Origin: Viscum album
Lineage: Eukaryota; Streptophyta; Magnoliopsida; Santalales; Viscaceae
Direction of reading: 5' to 3'
DNA length: 64,000 nucleotides
Assembly: GCA_963277665.1 (NCBI GenBank)
Contig: OY728130.1
Span: 1,367,956,393-1,368,020,392 of the forward strand
In this document: positions 48,211 to 61,081 of the stretch, one piece after another
How positions within the stretch are numbered: position 1 is the first letter of the stretch
Layout: every line of letters starts with the position of its first letter
Program-made: the position numbers and the translations under genes
Notes under the pieces: generated by a model
Seen by the model: the letters and a program-made list of their open reading frames with translations, nothing else
Told to the model about the DNA's origin: nothing
Databases searched by the model: none

Positions 48211-50604
48211 TTTTTCAAGAACCAACCTAGGTAGACCACTAAACCGATACCCGAATCAATCCTAACATGGCTCAATGGGAGTTACCAATCCCCACAGACT
48301 GGTGACTAGTACCTAAGAATTAGGAATGATCAAGGGGAATGATTTCACCATAATAAAAACCAAAGAATAAGAAAGTAGTGGATAAGAATCCATAAACTGT
48401 CAATATTCCAATACAACCATCAAGTGAGAAATACCATAAGATATATAGGTACATATCCAAAAAACAAAACTAAAACCAAAATCATCCCATAAGCAACAAT
48501 AAATCATTATAAGATATTCTCACAATAGGTGGAACACATACTTTATATATCATCTCCAACACCCAAGGCCCTGCTATGAAAAAACTACCACCTCCAAGTA
48601 GTGATTTCCATTTTCCTGGACCTAGAAAAAGAAAGTCTATAAAAATTAAAAGGAAAAAGTAGTGTATGAGAAAAACTATCCAAGTAGTATCCCACCAATA
48701 ATTCCATAAGAAGTCCATATCAAATAAACTAAATATGGTATATTTTAAATAAAACATGGCATGTTAATATTTTTATTATTTTATAATAAAAAAATATTTT
48801 TTACATCATTTCAATGGAAAGTATAAATCAAGATTATCAAACATGCATGAATATGTATTTATATTCAACAAGAATAAATAAATCAATTTTAATCGTAGAA
48901 CCATGGTTATGATCCCTGAGGTTAGTTAGATTAAGGCTCAAGTACTGTCACACATCTTAGTGAAATTTGGCTATAGGTGCATACACTCTCCTAGGTCTCA
49001 GGACTAGGAGGAATAGGATTCCACCCCAACAAATGAACTCCCTTCCCTAATTAAGGTTAAGTTTACATTTTTATCATTAATCCATGACTAGGTATAGCTA
49101 ATACATGCCTATAATTTTTGTCTTGGTCACCCAAAAACTACCCAAGTTACCATGTGCTTCAAATAATTAAATCAAAGGGTAAAACATTCATATTAAATTA
49201 GTTTCATCAACCATTATTCAATTATCACAAAATCAAGTTTCAAAACATTCCATTTCATTTACAAAATCAACATAAAAAGGTTTTCATCAAAACTCATGAA
49301 TTTCTAAATAATTCAATTCTTAAAAATTCCATAAAACATTTTATATCTTCATTTATCAAGGATTATAATAAAAATAATTCTTTAAATCATTAATTTAAAT
49401 TAAAAATTAGTTTCCAGAAATCAAAACTTTATTTAAAAATCCATTTGCAAGGAGGTTGCATCACACACCATGCCATTTGAAAGATTTATCCAGAATCTCA
49501 AATCATAATTTGGAAATCAATTAGAAATCCATTTCAAATAAATCAAGTAAAAATGACTTCAATTGATAGGAATTACCTTTTGAAACCACCTACCTCAATC
49601 ACAGGATCAAAAACCACCCAACAGGGTATCCACAATCGAGGATAGATAAAGGGATAAAATTAACTATAAAGGAATCCTAAAAACAAAATCCACAAATTAA
49701 GATACATATCTATAACACCCTAACTTAAATTATACTAAGTGAAAATTTTATTTTTATGAAACTATAGTATAATTAACATTTTAATATTTCATGGAACAAA
49801 AATTATAATTTTATATAATGAATATCGATTTTTAATTCACTATGTCAAAATAAGCCTAGAATGAATTTTTGAAATTTTATATTTGAATTAAGATTTTATA
49901 AGTAATTGAAAATGTATTATTTAAATAAAAATAATTTTATTTATAATAGTATTTTATAATATATATAATTAAACATGTATTTATTATAAATTTTATAAAA
50001 ATAAAGACAAGATCATTTGGAGGTAAACGATATATTTTTTAGAAAACTATTTTTAAGTGCGTAATGTTTTTCCATTATAATTAATTAAAATAATTACTAA
50101 TGATGAATGATTAAAATAAAATTTATAGATTATATATTTATATATATGAATTTAAATTCATATAATTATGATTACTAGTCATAGAGTTAGTGTAATATCA
50201 TTTTATGCTTGAAAATCCATTTTTATGAAAAAATCATTTTTATCCGTTTTTGTGGGTTTATTTTTAAATTAATTTATGTTAATTAAAGTAATGGAATTTT
50301 ATAAAATGGTTTGAATATTTTTAATCATCATTTACAAATATGGTAACTATGTCACTTTCATTTTTGGTCATTATGAATAGTAAAAACAGTAAAAACTGGT
50401 TACCATTATTAAGGGTAAAATGTGTTAAAAGGGTTAAAAATAAATGAATAAGGCTTAATGATAACACATTACACTTTATTAAACCTCATTGGATGGTATT
50501 TTTTTGACCATAATATTATAAAATTATAATATGAGTCATTTTGAATCTATTTGTCTTGACTATGACATTAATACATTTTAATCTTTTGAAAAACTCCATG
50601 TGTG

Positions 50605-50632
50605 TCCTCTCCCTCACTTATAAAAGGGAACC
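50605..50632 (+). promoter_or_regulatory. LTR G core promoter (TATA box)
   Basis: CCCTCACTTATAAAAGGG lies in the middle of the LTR and is identical at 63701-63718 in the other G-type LTR, while surrounding sequence has drifted. TATAAAAG fits a plant TATA box. Transcription would run rightward. Confidence 0.65.
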
Positions 50633-50931
50633 ACCTCCCCTCACTTATTCATACCCATTGAGACATTTAGATCAACAAAAACTTAAAAAAATATCTCCCT
50701 ATAATTATTATACACATTATATATGTTTTGTGATTCCCAAAAGACCAACCCTAGGGTCCTTAAGAGGAGATCTAAAGGAGTACTTTCAAAGAAGAGGTAA
50801 TCATCTTAACCGATCACTTTCATTTTCTTCGTCTTTTACCAAATTAAATTATGTCCTAAACATTACAATATAATAACAATATAATCTAAAATTTATTTAT
50901 ATATTATTATATTTATGACATGATATTTATT

Positions 50932-51290
50932 CATCTCCTCCATCAAATGAGAAATAATACCATCACTCATGTGTACGATGAACTACCGTCTCGCGAACCG
51001 ATGTAATTTGTTTTCCATCAACGAATCAAATGAATAGTAATAATGATAAAAATAATGAATATATATTATAATTATGAAATAATTTTTATTATTTAAATTT
51101 AATATATCATCTAATTCTTTACCCTTCCACCCATTAAAAAATGATAACGTCGCTCGTACGTATGTATGGACTACCAATTCCATGAAGCGATGTGATTCAT
51201 TTTTCATATCCAATTTTCAAAGATGATTATGAATATTTATATAATAAATATATATTATGTTAATATCATGATTATTTTTGATATGATTAA
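50932..51290 (+). repeat. Direct repeat of about 185 bp, two units, in LTR G
   Basis: AACTACCG...GAACCGATGTAATTTGTTTTCC (about 50981) recurs as GACTACCA...GAAGCGATGTGATTCATTTTTC (about 51169), with similar AT-rich sequence on both sides. The offset is about 188 bp. Confidence 0.55.
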
Positions 51291-53881
51291 ACTATAACCT
51301 ATTCACGAGAACTGGAACTTCTATGATGAAACATTCATGAGAAAACTAAACAGTTAACACCCGAAATGATGATAACAATGAAAGATTATTAATGAACAGG
51401 TGATAAGATGTTATAAGTGGATAATATATGATATTATAAGTATTAATATATCTCTTTAATTAATTAATAAAAAGTTTAAAACCATTATATAGGAGGTTAA
51501 ATCATTTTAAACTAAGTGGAAGCATGAGGTAAGAGATTTCATCTCAATTTCCACTCCATTGAGACATATTCAGTATTATGAACCTATCTTTTTTTATATG
51601 GTTTATATAATAACCCTTTGATGAATATAATATAAATTTATAATTATTCATGGTAATAAAAGTTTCAATTCAATTTTACTCTTTTAAGGGGTTACAATTT
51701 AAAAGTTACTAAATAGGTAAGAATTTATTTTATAATCTTATTATTTTGGGATTGCTTATATTTTCATTAAAGGAATATTATAATATATCCTTAATAAAAT
51801 CCATATATTTTCTTATCCTATGGATATTTAATAATTTTCTATGATTTATTCCAAATTTTACTCTATTTTTCACTTAAATCAAGAAAATAAATGATTAAAA
51901 GAAAAGACAATATTATTTCTATTTTTGATCGAGTATATTTTTCTTCCATGTCCATATTTTTCATTTTTTTAAAAAGTAATTTTTATTTAATCAAATTATT
52001 TATTAAAGAAATTTTATGGTACACTTGAATTTTTATAAGGTTTTAAGGTAATATTTATATTTTTTTTCCAAAAGGGACATTTTTAACTTTCTTTACAAAA
52101 ATTCAAAAGGAATGCTTCTTTTAAAAGTAAAAGGAGTTAATAGATTTTCCTACCACCATAACTATTTTATGCTATTTAGATCATTCTAAATTTTTTTCAC
52201 GATTTTACATAGAAAAATATTTAATGAAAATTTATTTTAAATGTTTTTCTTTCATTTTCTTCTTTTATCCAAAATACTAGATTTTATTACAAAGCCTATA
52301 TTTCTATTGAATTGATGGTTATATTTAATCTCTTATTAATTTTATGGCCATTAAATTTATCTTGAAACATTCACTTTTTTGTGAACATCTTTCATTAGAA
52401 ATTAAATTTCTATTCCATATCTATATTATTTGTATTATGTATATTCTTATTTCCTAAACCATATACCAATTCTATATTTGGTGTTTGTTGTAGAAAGCTT
52501 ACTATTAAAGTTATTTGATTGACTGGGGAAATCTTAATATTTCATATTTTTTACTCAATATAGACATTTATTGATAAGACATATTATTTATGAATTAAAT
52601 TGATCATTCAATATTTGAGGAATACATTGGGAATACAGTTACAGGTGGGTCTTGGTTATAGATATACCCTCAATTAATCATAAGGCAATCCAGTTGAATG
52701 ACATTATTAAATGGGTTTATGGTGTATACCTACCCATATTTGAAAATATCTTGTCATAATACCTTGATCATAACATCTAGAATTATTCATTTCCTTTATC
52801 GATAATTTATTTATTATTATTAATGATATTTGTACATTAATATTATCTATGGATGCATTTTGTACTCAAGTTTTTGATTAAATGGAATGTGTTTTCAGTT
52901 ATTTACCTTTACACATTAATTATTCCTTATTTACTCATGGTAGTTTCTACTGTTCACAACCCTTAACGAGATTTTAATATCAACCTTATTTTTTTTACAT
53001 TCCTTAGGATATGAAGAATTAATATTTGATTGAGTTTCAAGGATTAACTATATTTACTTTGTTTATGTTTTATATTTTATTTCCAATGTAAATTAGGAAA
53101 CATGTATATATATGGTTATTTAAGACTACTAAACCAATCGATCCTTGGAGATGTGATCCCTTGTATCTTATGCCAATATAATAAAGTATACACAAGATCT
53201 AGGTTAGTGGATTTGGGTTTGCTATAGGATCCATCAATGGCACAAAGATCCACAACCCTCAAAGAAGTAGAGAGATAGGAGGGAAAAAGAATTCACAATC
53301 CGATCAATATTACAATTACCAAAAGAGATTAAATGATTAAATCGACACTTTGATCTATGAAGTTTCAAGGTTATAAGGGAAAAAATAACCTCTAAAGACC
53401 CTCTAAGGTCAAATGGGTAAAATGGATTTTGATGGAGGATAAATTATATTTAAAATGGTGGTTTCAAGAAACAAAATTATGATACTACCCTATACTTCAT
53501 CACTTATATCAACATCATTGGATAGATGATGGCATCCACAAACTAGACAATAGCGCTAGAAAGAACGATTGAACCACTAGAATACCCACTATCTAGCCAA
53601 TGGAGTTCCTATAGGAACTCCCACATTCCATCATGCCATAAGCTAGGTGTGGGTCTCATCGAATAACTGGTGGACCTCCTGTATCTATTCTAACCACATG
53701 AATAGGTCCACTCTTGATATGAAATACTAGGAAAACTCATGAACTCTCAAGAAATAATCAAAACATACCACAACCCCTTGAAAGTATTAAACAATTAGTA
53801 AAATCCAAGAATCAATATGAGAATCAAGAAAATTTAGATAAACCAAAGATCATACCTGAAAGAAGGTGATAAGATGTTATA

Positions 53882-54402
53882 AAAATCCCTCAAAAGATGA
53901 TCAAATGCAGATCCATAAATCCTCCCATAAGAACATATTTGAATAAATTATTTTAAAAAATGGTTTTTTGTGACACCATGTCTTGGTGGTGCCCACTACA
54001 GTCATGGTTCCTTTGATTTCCCCAAAACTAGGAAATCACCATGAAACAACACTATGGTGTGTCATGATAACCTAACCATTTTGAACCCACTACACACTAA
54101 ACCACAGTGTTTTGAGGTATCCTCTGGTCATGTTTTATAGATATCCCCCAACACACCATGCCTAAGGCCACCCAGTGACCATGACCTCCCTGGGAATTTT
54201 GGGTCTTCCCATGTTGCACATGAGCACTCCTAAGGCACTATGTCATACACCACAATGTGTTGCTTCCCGTTTTGCACCAAAAAATGAGTACACATTCTTG
54301 ACTTATTTGAATAACCTAACAATGCTCCCCAAACATAAAAAATATGATAAGTATTTAAAACATAAGATAACATGGAAAGTACTTTAAACCATAGGTGTCA
54401 CA
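53882..54402 (-). repeat. Element E 3' LTR, right part
   Basis: It continues the alignment to the E 5' LTR exactly where 33431 stopped (AAAATCCCTC here, AAAATCCCTC at 60559). It ends GGTGTCACA. The open frame at 54175 is not conserved in the 5' LTR. Confidence 0.88.
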
Positions 54403-55149
54403 TTCTCCCCATAATTAGGATTTTTATCCTCAAAAAGTATGAGGCCATTAGTGTTTTGAAAATATTACAGCTACTGAACTTGCATATATTTCTCCCATTC
54501 GTATGTCTCTTCTTACATTCAACCATGTTTCTAAAAAACCCACACCAAGGATACCCATATACCATGAAATACCTTATATTTACTATAAAAAATATGAACT
54601 GTATTGTGCGTAAAGGTTGCATCAGGTTGAAGAGTTATGTAGTCCCAACTGAGCACATGATCATGACTCAGTTTATATTTCTTTAATTGTGAGACATGGA
54701 ACATGTTATGAACTAAACTGAATCATAGAGGTAGATAAATACAATAAGAAACCCATAAAATCTTTTCTAGGATTTAAAATGGTCCAACATACTAAGGAGA
54801 CAACTTCTATTTCTTACCCAAATGAAGATGTCAGAGTCTAGGTGAGACATTAAAAAATATATGGTCTCCCACTATAAAAGATAGTGGGTGATTATGATTA
54901 CCAACATAAGTTTTTTGGAGACTCTGGGCTATTTCCATTTAATTCTTGATCATATGAATATTCTCAGTCATCTCATGAACAAGGCTAGCACAGATTAATG
55001 AAGTTTCTCTAGTTTCCACCTAGAAAAGTGAAGATCAACATAGATGACCATAAAATGCCTCTAATGGTTCCATATGTATCATAACATGAAAAATTTTGTT
55101 ATATGATAACTCCACTAGAGGTAAATAATCATCCCATGAGCCACCAAAG

Positions 55150-55400
55150 TCCATTAAACAAGACCAGCTCATTTATTCCAACATATGAATTGTACATTCA
55201 CACTAACTATCCATTTAAGGATGATATTCTATGTTCATAGTCAAATGGGTTCCAAGGTATTGTTGTAAGGATCACCAAATATATGAGGTGAATCTAGGAC
55301 CCCTATCAGGGACAATTAGAACTGGTAATCCATGCAATTTCTTCTCAGATATACTGATTTTACAGTTCCTCTACCTTATTAGATTCTTATATCCGAATGA
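55150..55400 (-). pseudogene. Integrase core fragment, element E
   Basis: The minus strand reads KLHGLPVLIVPDRGPRFTSY, then LQQYLGTHLTMNIEYHP, then CECTIHMLE. These match the RLHGVPVSIVSDRDPRFTS, LG..L..S..HPQTDG and ERTIQTLED blocks. The DxD and Glu positions are changed and stops are present. Confidence 0.85.
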
Positions 55401-56739
55401 AGTGGGATAAATTTATCACCTATATTGAATTGTGATTATGAAATATTATTGGAAAACTAGTGACAAAGTACATGGAAATATATTCCCATTTCTAGACAAG
55501 TATAGGCAATAATTGCAATAACCTATTCGATCGTTGATGCTCTACCTTGAACTATTAAAAAATGAGGCATTTTATAACACAATCATCCACTCTTCATTTC
55601 ATACCTAACCAAAACAAAATTCCCCCCTCACCACCTTGTAAATATTTTGGATTCTCTGATGAATTGACCATTTATAATTGTGATAAGTTTAAAGAATAAG
55701 TTCCTGACAAGTTTTTGGAACCACTATATGATATCGAAAATGTAAAAATACATTCTCATCTTATTTCTATACTTTAATGGTCTCACCACCATTAAGTTTT
55801 GACCTTATGATAATGAAATTGAGATCATATATTTGGGAATACTTGACCTACTAAACCAGATTAGGAATAAGATTCATTTATAAAATGACTATTGTATTAT
55901 TCAACTCAGTGCAATCTAGGTGTATATTAGAAAATACACTCATCGATTTCCACTAATCATGAGATTCTATATCCAATTGGTTATATGATTTATAACTTAA
56001 ATAATCATTTAAATAATTCTATTTTCTAGGTATATAAACTAAATAAAATTAAAACATATATAAATACTCCTTCCATTACCATTCTTTGAGGTTCACATTT
56101 ATTTGTGAAAATATGTGTTTCAAAATTTTATTGTTATTGGACAAAATGAACTTATCACCCCAAATATAATGATTCCTTGTTTTTAGTGTATGGACCACTA
56201 TATATAGCTTCAGATCATGTGTAGGGTAATTATTTTCATTTATTTTCATCTTTCATGATCTATAAGCTTCAAAATAACCTCCTTGCATGAGTATACAACC
56301 CAAATCAGATCCAGATGAATCAAAGTAAACCACATAATATTTCCAAAGATTTGGAAAGGTAGGGATGGGAACCGAAGTGAGTATATACTTAAGATTAAAA
56401 AAGGATTTCTAGAAATCATTACTCCATTGAAATGGACTTCCTTTCCTCATCAATGATTTCATAAGAGAAGCGAGGTGTGAAAAGTCACAAATGAATTGTT
56501 TATTATAACCTACCAATATTATAAAGCTCTGTATCTCAAAATTGTTCTTTGATGATTTTTAATAAACACAAACTTATATCATTCCAAGGTCTACCGATAT
56601 GACCTTCTTAGATATGACATGCTTAAGGAAGTGAACTTCTTATATCTAGAATCCAAACTTATAAAGTTTTTCATAGATTTAGTGTTCCCAGAAGATTCTC
56701 AAAACAATATCCAAGTTCGTTTCATGATCATCTTTAGTC

Positions 56740-57080
56740 TGAGAGTACACCAAAATGTCATAAAAAAATAACACAACAAAAGAGTCAAGGTATATTTGAA
56801 ATATATGATCCATCAATTAAATTAATACTATGGGTGAATTTGCAATACAAAAGGGTATAAAAAGGTATTCATAATGAGTATAACTATTTATAAAAGTTTT
56901 TTTAGAATATACTCCCTACAAACTCAAAGATAGTTATACACTGATTACAGATCAATTTTGGAGAAACATTTGGATCCCTTCAGTTGATTGAACATATCAC
57001 AAATTCTAGGTAGAGGATATCCATTCCTAATTATCACTTGATTTAGTTTACGATAATAAACACAAGGACAAAGTTAACCA
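56740..57080 (-). pseudogene. RT fragment, element E
   Basis: [20 protein letters not shown] and FSKIDL (about 57020-56940) are followed by MDHIFQIYLDSFVVLFFYDI (about 56810-56750). The catalytic box reads FYDI instead of FIDD or FVDD. So one catalytic aspartate is lost. Confidence 0.85.
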
Positions 57081-58479
57081 TATTACTTATTTACAAAGAT
57101 AAAAAAAGCATCCCAAGGTGATGCATTTTGTATTATAAATCCCTTAATTTATAACTCCTCAACCTAGACCTTAAATTCACACAATTTTGTTGGTTCCATT
57201 ATATATGATGGAAGTGAAATAGGATTCATCCTTAGAATAAGGTAAATAAAAAATTCCACTTCACTTTCAAGTTTTAACCTAGAGATTTTTTTGGAAACAT
57301 GTCAGGATACCAATCTATAATGGAAAGAAATTAACTAGTTATAATTACATCAATAGTTCCCAATTTTTCTACTTCTAATTGATATGAGACAATTCCAACC
57401 ATCAATTCTAAAGATCTCACTTTTCCCATGTTCACATGACAATACCCTTTAAATATATATACCAATATATCCATATTTTTAAACCAAACTTGTCAGGAAT
57501 ACCAATCGTTTTGATATTTGAAGGCTACCAACAAGTACATTCCCATAATTATATCAAAGATGTCTATTTCCAGAATAGAAAATTTACAAAAAAATGGATT
57601 CCATCGATTGTTATAGAACAAGTTACACACTTTAATACTTGACACTCTTATCATCTAAGAGGTGTCTAGATGATCATCACATGAAACATCATTTCCTTAG
57701 TCAAACCCATTTGATTTACCATATAATAAGAAATAAAAGAATGGGATGTTCAGTATCAAACAATACTTTCATAAGAGTAGAGTTTAGGATAATGAAACCT
57801 TGAACCATTTATGGTCCCTTTTACTCCTCCATGACCACTTGATCAACACCATATAATAGTTTTCTAGATCCTATCGAGTAATCCTTGCCTCTCTATTATG
57901 GTTATATCATCTATGATGTCTGGGTGTTTCTGGAATCACCCTGAAATGCTTAATTCTAGGATTGAAATCTATTTTAACATGATTGAAATATCTATTCATG
58001 ATAGGAATATGCCACATTAGCATCATTACCACCAGATATATTTGGATTATTAATATAATAACACCAAAGGCATACTATTTTACCACATCAGTATCATTCT
58101 CACTATGGTGCCACACAATCTTTCTTTAGATGGTTCAATGAACCAAATTGGAAACATTTGGGATTATTTTTGTGATAAGTGAGAAAATAAAGTGATCCTA
58201 TTAAATAATTATCTATTACTATTATTCCTTAGGAATAGGTTTCCCTATTCCATTTTTTTCCAATATTGGAGTTCCCACTAGTGCCTGCACCGACAAAGGT
58301 TCCACCTCCCTTAGAATTCCCAACGAGGTCCCTTTTTTCCACTGAAAATATATTTACCATTACTATATATTCATTAATACAGAGCACAAAAATATTATAT
58401 AGAATATTTGGTTTCAGTAACACCTTGAATATGCATGCCTTTAGGTACCTGTTATTAGCCACTTCTGGTGCAAACCAAA

Positions 58480-58780
58480 CAAGTTCATTAACTTAGTTGC
58501 ATACCCCACCATGGGCATGTTCTCTTGTTTCAAACCAAATAAGTCCATATTTTTTTCCACATTTAAGGTTTTAGGATAGAAGTTTTTATTAAACAATTCT
58601 TAAATTCCTTTCAAAGTAAGGTCTTGGTCAGATTTAGTTTGAATATCCAAATCCCACCATTTCTATGTGAGATCCTCTAGCATGTATGTTGCTAGCCTCA
58701 CTTTGGTATTAACCTATGTTCCAAGGAAATAAATTTTTTTTATCTTCTTATTCTATTTATAAATACCCATGAAAAATTGG
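58480..58780 (-). pseudogene. Gag fragment, element E
   Basis: The minus strand reads KWWDLDIQTKSDQDL, then NKNFYPKTLNVEKNM, then FGLKQENMPMVGYATKLMNL. These match the WW, YFP..VR..K and L.QG.MSV.EY...F motifs of plant gypsy gag. One internal stop follows EDLT. Confidence 0.8.
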
Positions 58781-59340
58781 TGGATTATTTATATAAATAA
58801 CCAAAAAATGATTCACATTTTTCATTTCTTCATTTTGATTTCCTACTTCCACAGGTTGAAGTGCTTGTATAATACTTTCTATAAGTTTCTTGTTCACCTG
58901 TTGTTTGGGTTCATTTTTAAAGGCCTATTCTAGTTGATTCTAAAGTATTTTAATTAGTTATATTTCTCTTTAAAAAATAAATAAATAACCAATTATTTTA
59001 TACATGAAAATTTAATAAAGTCTTAGGATATTTTAAATCATAACATTATCATAATAATTTCCAAATAGTAGTTCAAAAACACATGAACAATGAAGTCCTA
59101 ATGAGAATTCTTCTAGATACTGCATGATAATATACCCTCATTAGCCAAACCCATGATGATGAGTTGATGAAATTCATATAAGAGTTTAAGAATACATTTT
59201 TATACTCAAACTGCCCTGCTGACTTGAATTTCAGCATAAAAAGTTTAGCTACATATTTTTACACTATACAATTCAAGTCCTGAAACATCTTATCTCATTG
59301 TGATCATCCTAACTGATGGACCAACCAAATTAATACCACT

Positions 59341-61081
59341 TATAACATCCCATCCAAACCCATTGGCATGGGAAGAGTTTGGGGTATTATTAACCTTAGG
59401 TGACTTCCCCAGGGTACCATATTCTAGAAATAAATTCTAAGTTCTTTACTAAACCTTAGAAGATGATTTTCCCTCAAGAAAAAACCTAAAACACCATTAT
59501 AATAGGACTTAATATGATGTATGAAATGAAACTAGAAGAAATCACATAGTAACAACCAAGAAATAATTAGAGTGTAAATAGAAACAATAATACATAAAAA
59601 GGTCTAAAAGATAGAAATATGAAAGACTCCAAGGAACCCAAGTGGCACCATGATGAATCCTATATAATAATACCCCCATGATCCAACTCCTATCAAACTT
59701 TCATGAAATATCACAATACTCCACTAGAAAAGTATGAAATCCCTTCCTTTCCTATATCATGGAAAACAACATTTTCACATGCACCAAAGTGTATATGTTG
59801 GGGGTGAGTATGAAAAATCAATAGGTAAACCCTCATACTTCCCAAGAACATAAATAAGACAAGAAAAATTTAGCTAATAGTTTTTTATAAAACAATAGAA
59901 GGGATCATCAAATCTATTTAAAAAATTCATAGTTTTAAAAAAAGAAACAAATAATTCCATTCCAATTGTCATATCCTATTTCACTATGAACACACCCAAT
60001 GCATGCATACAAAATTTGAAAAAAATATAACTCATGATCAGAAAAACCTATCCTTCCCATACCAAGTCGTCACTTGTCCATTTAATAATTTTCCCCACCA
60101 GAACTATCCTCAATTAAGTACCCAATAATGATCCATCAATTCAAGTATGAACACACACCAACCAAGTATGCTAAGTACACAAATCAAAATTTTTCTTTAA
60201 AACCCAAACCCCCTTTTTGAATTTTTTTTTTCACAAAAAGCCTCATTGGTGTCACCCATGATTCATAATCCAGAAACCAATAACTAAACATGTTTTTACA
60301 ATAATAAACCTTCAAATAAAACAAAATAAAAGAATTTAGACATCTAAGACTTCAAGTTATATAGATAAGTGTAGAGATGATTGATTTCACCACTAAAAAT
60401 CATAGAGATGGAGTTTTTGTGCAAAAACAAGAAAATATACCATCAATTAAATTCAAAACATCCTGAAAGAGCACATTATATTTTTATAGTTTGAAAAACC
60501 TAAGGAGTAAAGGGTGAGTAGAGGTTATAAGTGGTGATTTATAGTCTCAAATCACATTAAAATCCCTCCCAAGATAATCACACATGGATCTATAACTCCT
60601 ACCCCAATATTTACACTCAAATCAACAATTTTAAAAAATGTTTTTAATTGAAACCATGGCCTGGTTGTGCCCACTACACCCATGTTTCCATTGACTACCC
60701 CAAAACTAGGAACTCATCATGGCAAGCCACTATGAAATGTCATGAATACCCAATCCATTTTAAACCCACCATGCTCTAGAACATATCATGATTAGGTATC
60801 CTTTGGCCATGTTTCATAGACACCCTATCATGTAATGTTTAAGTCCACCCAGTGACCATGACCTCCCTTGGTGTTTTGGGTCTTCCCATTTTGAACAGGA
60901 GCACTCCCAATGCACCACACCATACACCATGACATGTTGCTACCCTTGGTGCACCAAGAAATTACAAAATGATCTTGAAATCTCTGAAAAACCTTCCAAT
61001 GAACCATAAACCCAAAGAAAACATTAAAAGTCTTTAAAAATTAATATAATATAGAAATTAACTCAAACCAGGTGTGTCATA
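59341..61081 (-). repeat. Element E 5' LTR
   Basis: A 1741-bp LTR homologous to 32186-33431 plus 53882-54402. It contains the uninterrupted target site of the tandem array (AAAAT, 60559-60563). Its left end touches a PBS-like minus-strand sequence. No gene. Confidence 0.85.

Larger units (their letters stand above)
43365..48212 (-). mobile_element. Internal region 2 of the array (gag-pol remnant)
   Basis: Same order as internal region 1: PBS (48195-48210), gag, knuckle (CGKFGN, about 47015), protease-like, RT, RNase H, integrase, PPT. Length 4848 bp. It has no CACTA insertion and shows the empty site for it. By eye it differs from region 1 at roughly a fifth of positions. Confidence 0.87.
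49710..53226 (+). mobile_element. Solo LTR G in LTR C, plus orientation
   Basis: It begins TATAACACCCTAAC, probably TGTAACACCC with a G-to-A change, and ends GGGTTTGCTATA. Flanks are ATATC (49705-49709) and GGATC (53227-53231), a decayed TSD; LTR B has ATATC and LTR A AGATC at the matching place. It is very AT-rich, 3.5 kb, with no PBS, PPT or pol. A TATA box and a two-unit direct repeat lie inside. ORFs at 50541 and 50983 have no recognised domain. A diverged relative reaches the right window edge. Confidence 0.7.
33432..53881 (-). mobile_element. Tandem chromovirus array: LTR-internal-LTR-internal-LTR, TSD AAAAG/AAAAT
   Basis: Three LTRs (A 33432-35557, B 41248-43364, C 48213-53881) alternate with two internal regions (35558-41247 and 43365-48212), all minus strand. 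LTRs are 2126, 2117 and about 2150 bp once the solo LTR inside C is removed. Internal regions are about 4.87 kb (without the CACTA insertion) and 4.85 kb. LTR B has PPT-side sequence on its right and PBS-side sequence on its left, so it serves both units. The outer flanks are AAAAG (33427-33431) and AAAAT (53882-53886). The sister E LTR has the uninterrupted AAAAT at 60559-60563. So the array occupies one integration site. Confidence 0.88.
48213..53881 (-). repeat. LTR C of the tandem array, split by solo LTR G
   Basis: Segments 48213-49709 and 53227-53881 together give about 2.15 kb and align with LTRs A and B. The right end GATGTTATA (53881) is followed by the TSD AAAAT. The interruption is LTR G. 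Confidence 0.85.
54403..59340 (-). mobile_element. Element E internal region (gag-pol remnant)
   Basis: Minus-strand gag (about 58500-58760), RT (about 56740-57060), integrase (about 55150-55340) and a PPT (GGGGAGAAT next to 54402) are recognisable, in gypsy order. Almost no open frames survive. Between these blocks I can read only scattered homology. Confidence 0.82.
32186..61081 (-). mobile_element. Chromovirus element E, with a 20-kb tandem array in its 3' LTR
   Basis: The 3' LTR lies at 32186-33431 plus 53882-54402, the internal region at 54403-59340 (4.94 kb) and the 5' LTR at 59341-61081 (1741 bp). LTR starts on the plus strand are TGTAACATCC (32186) and TATAACATCC (59341). Ends are GGTGTCACA (54402) and GTGTGTCATA (61081). 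A PPT-like GGGGAGAAT precedes the 3' LTR, and a PBS-like TGGTATTAATTTGG follows the 5' LTR. Without the array the element is about 8.4 kb. Flanks AAAAA and GATAG do not match, so no TSD can be claimed. The two LTRs are strongly diverged, so it is an old insertion. Confidence 0.8.

Noticed and set aside
32186..61081. TSD for element E
   Set aside because: Flanks AAAAA and GATAG do not match, so none is claimed. Homology of LTRs F2 and E supports the placement instead.
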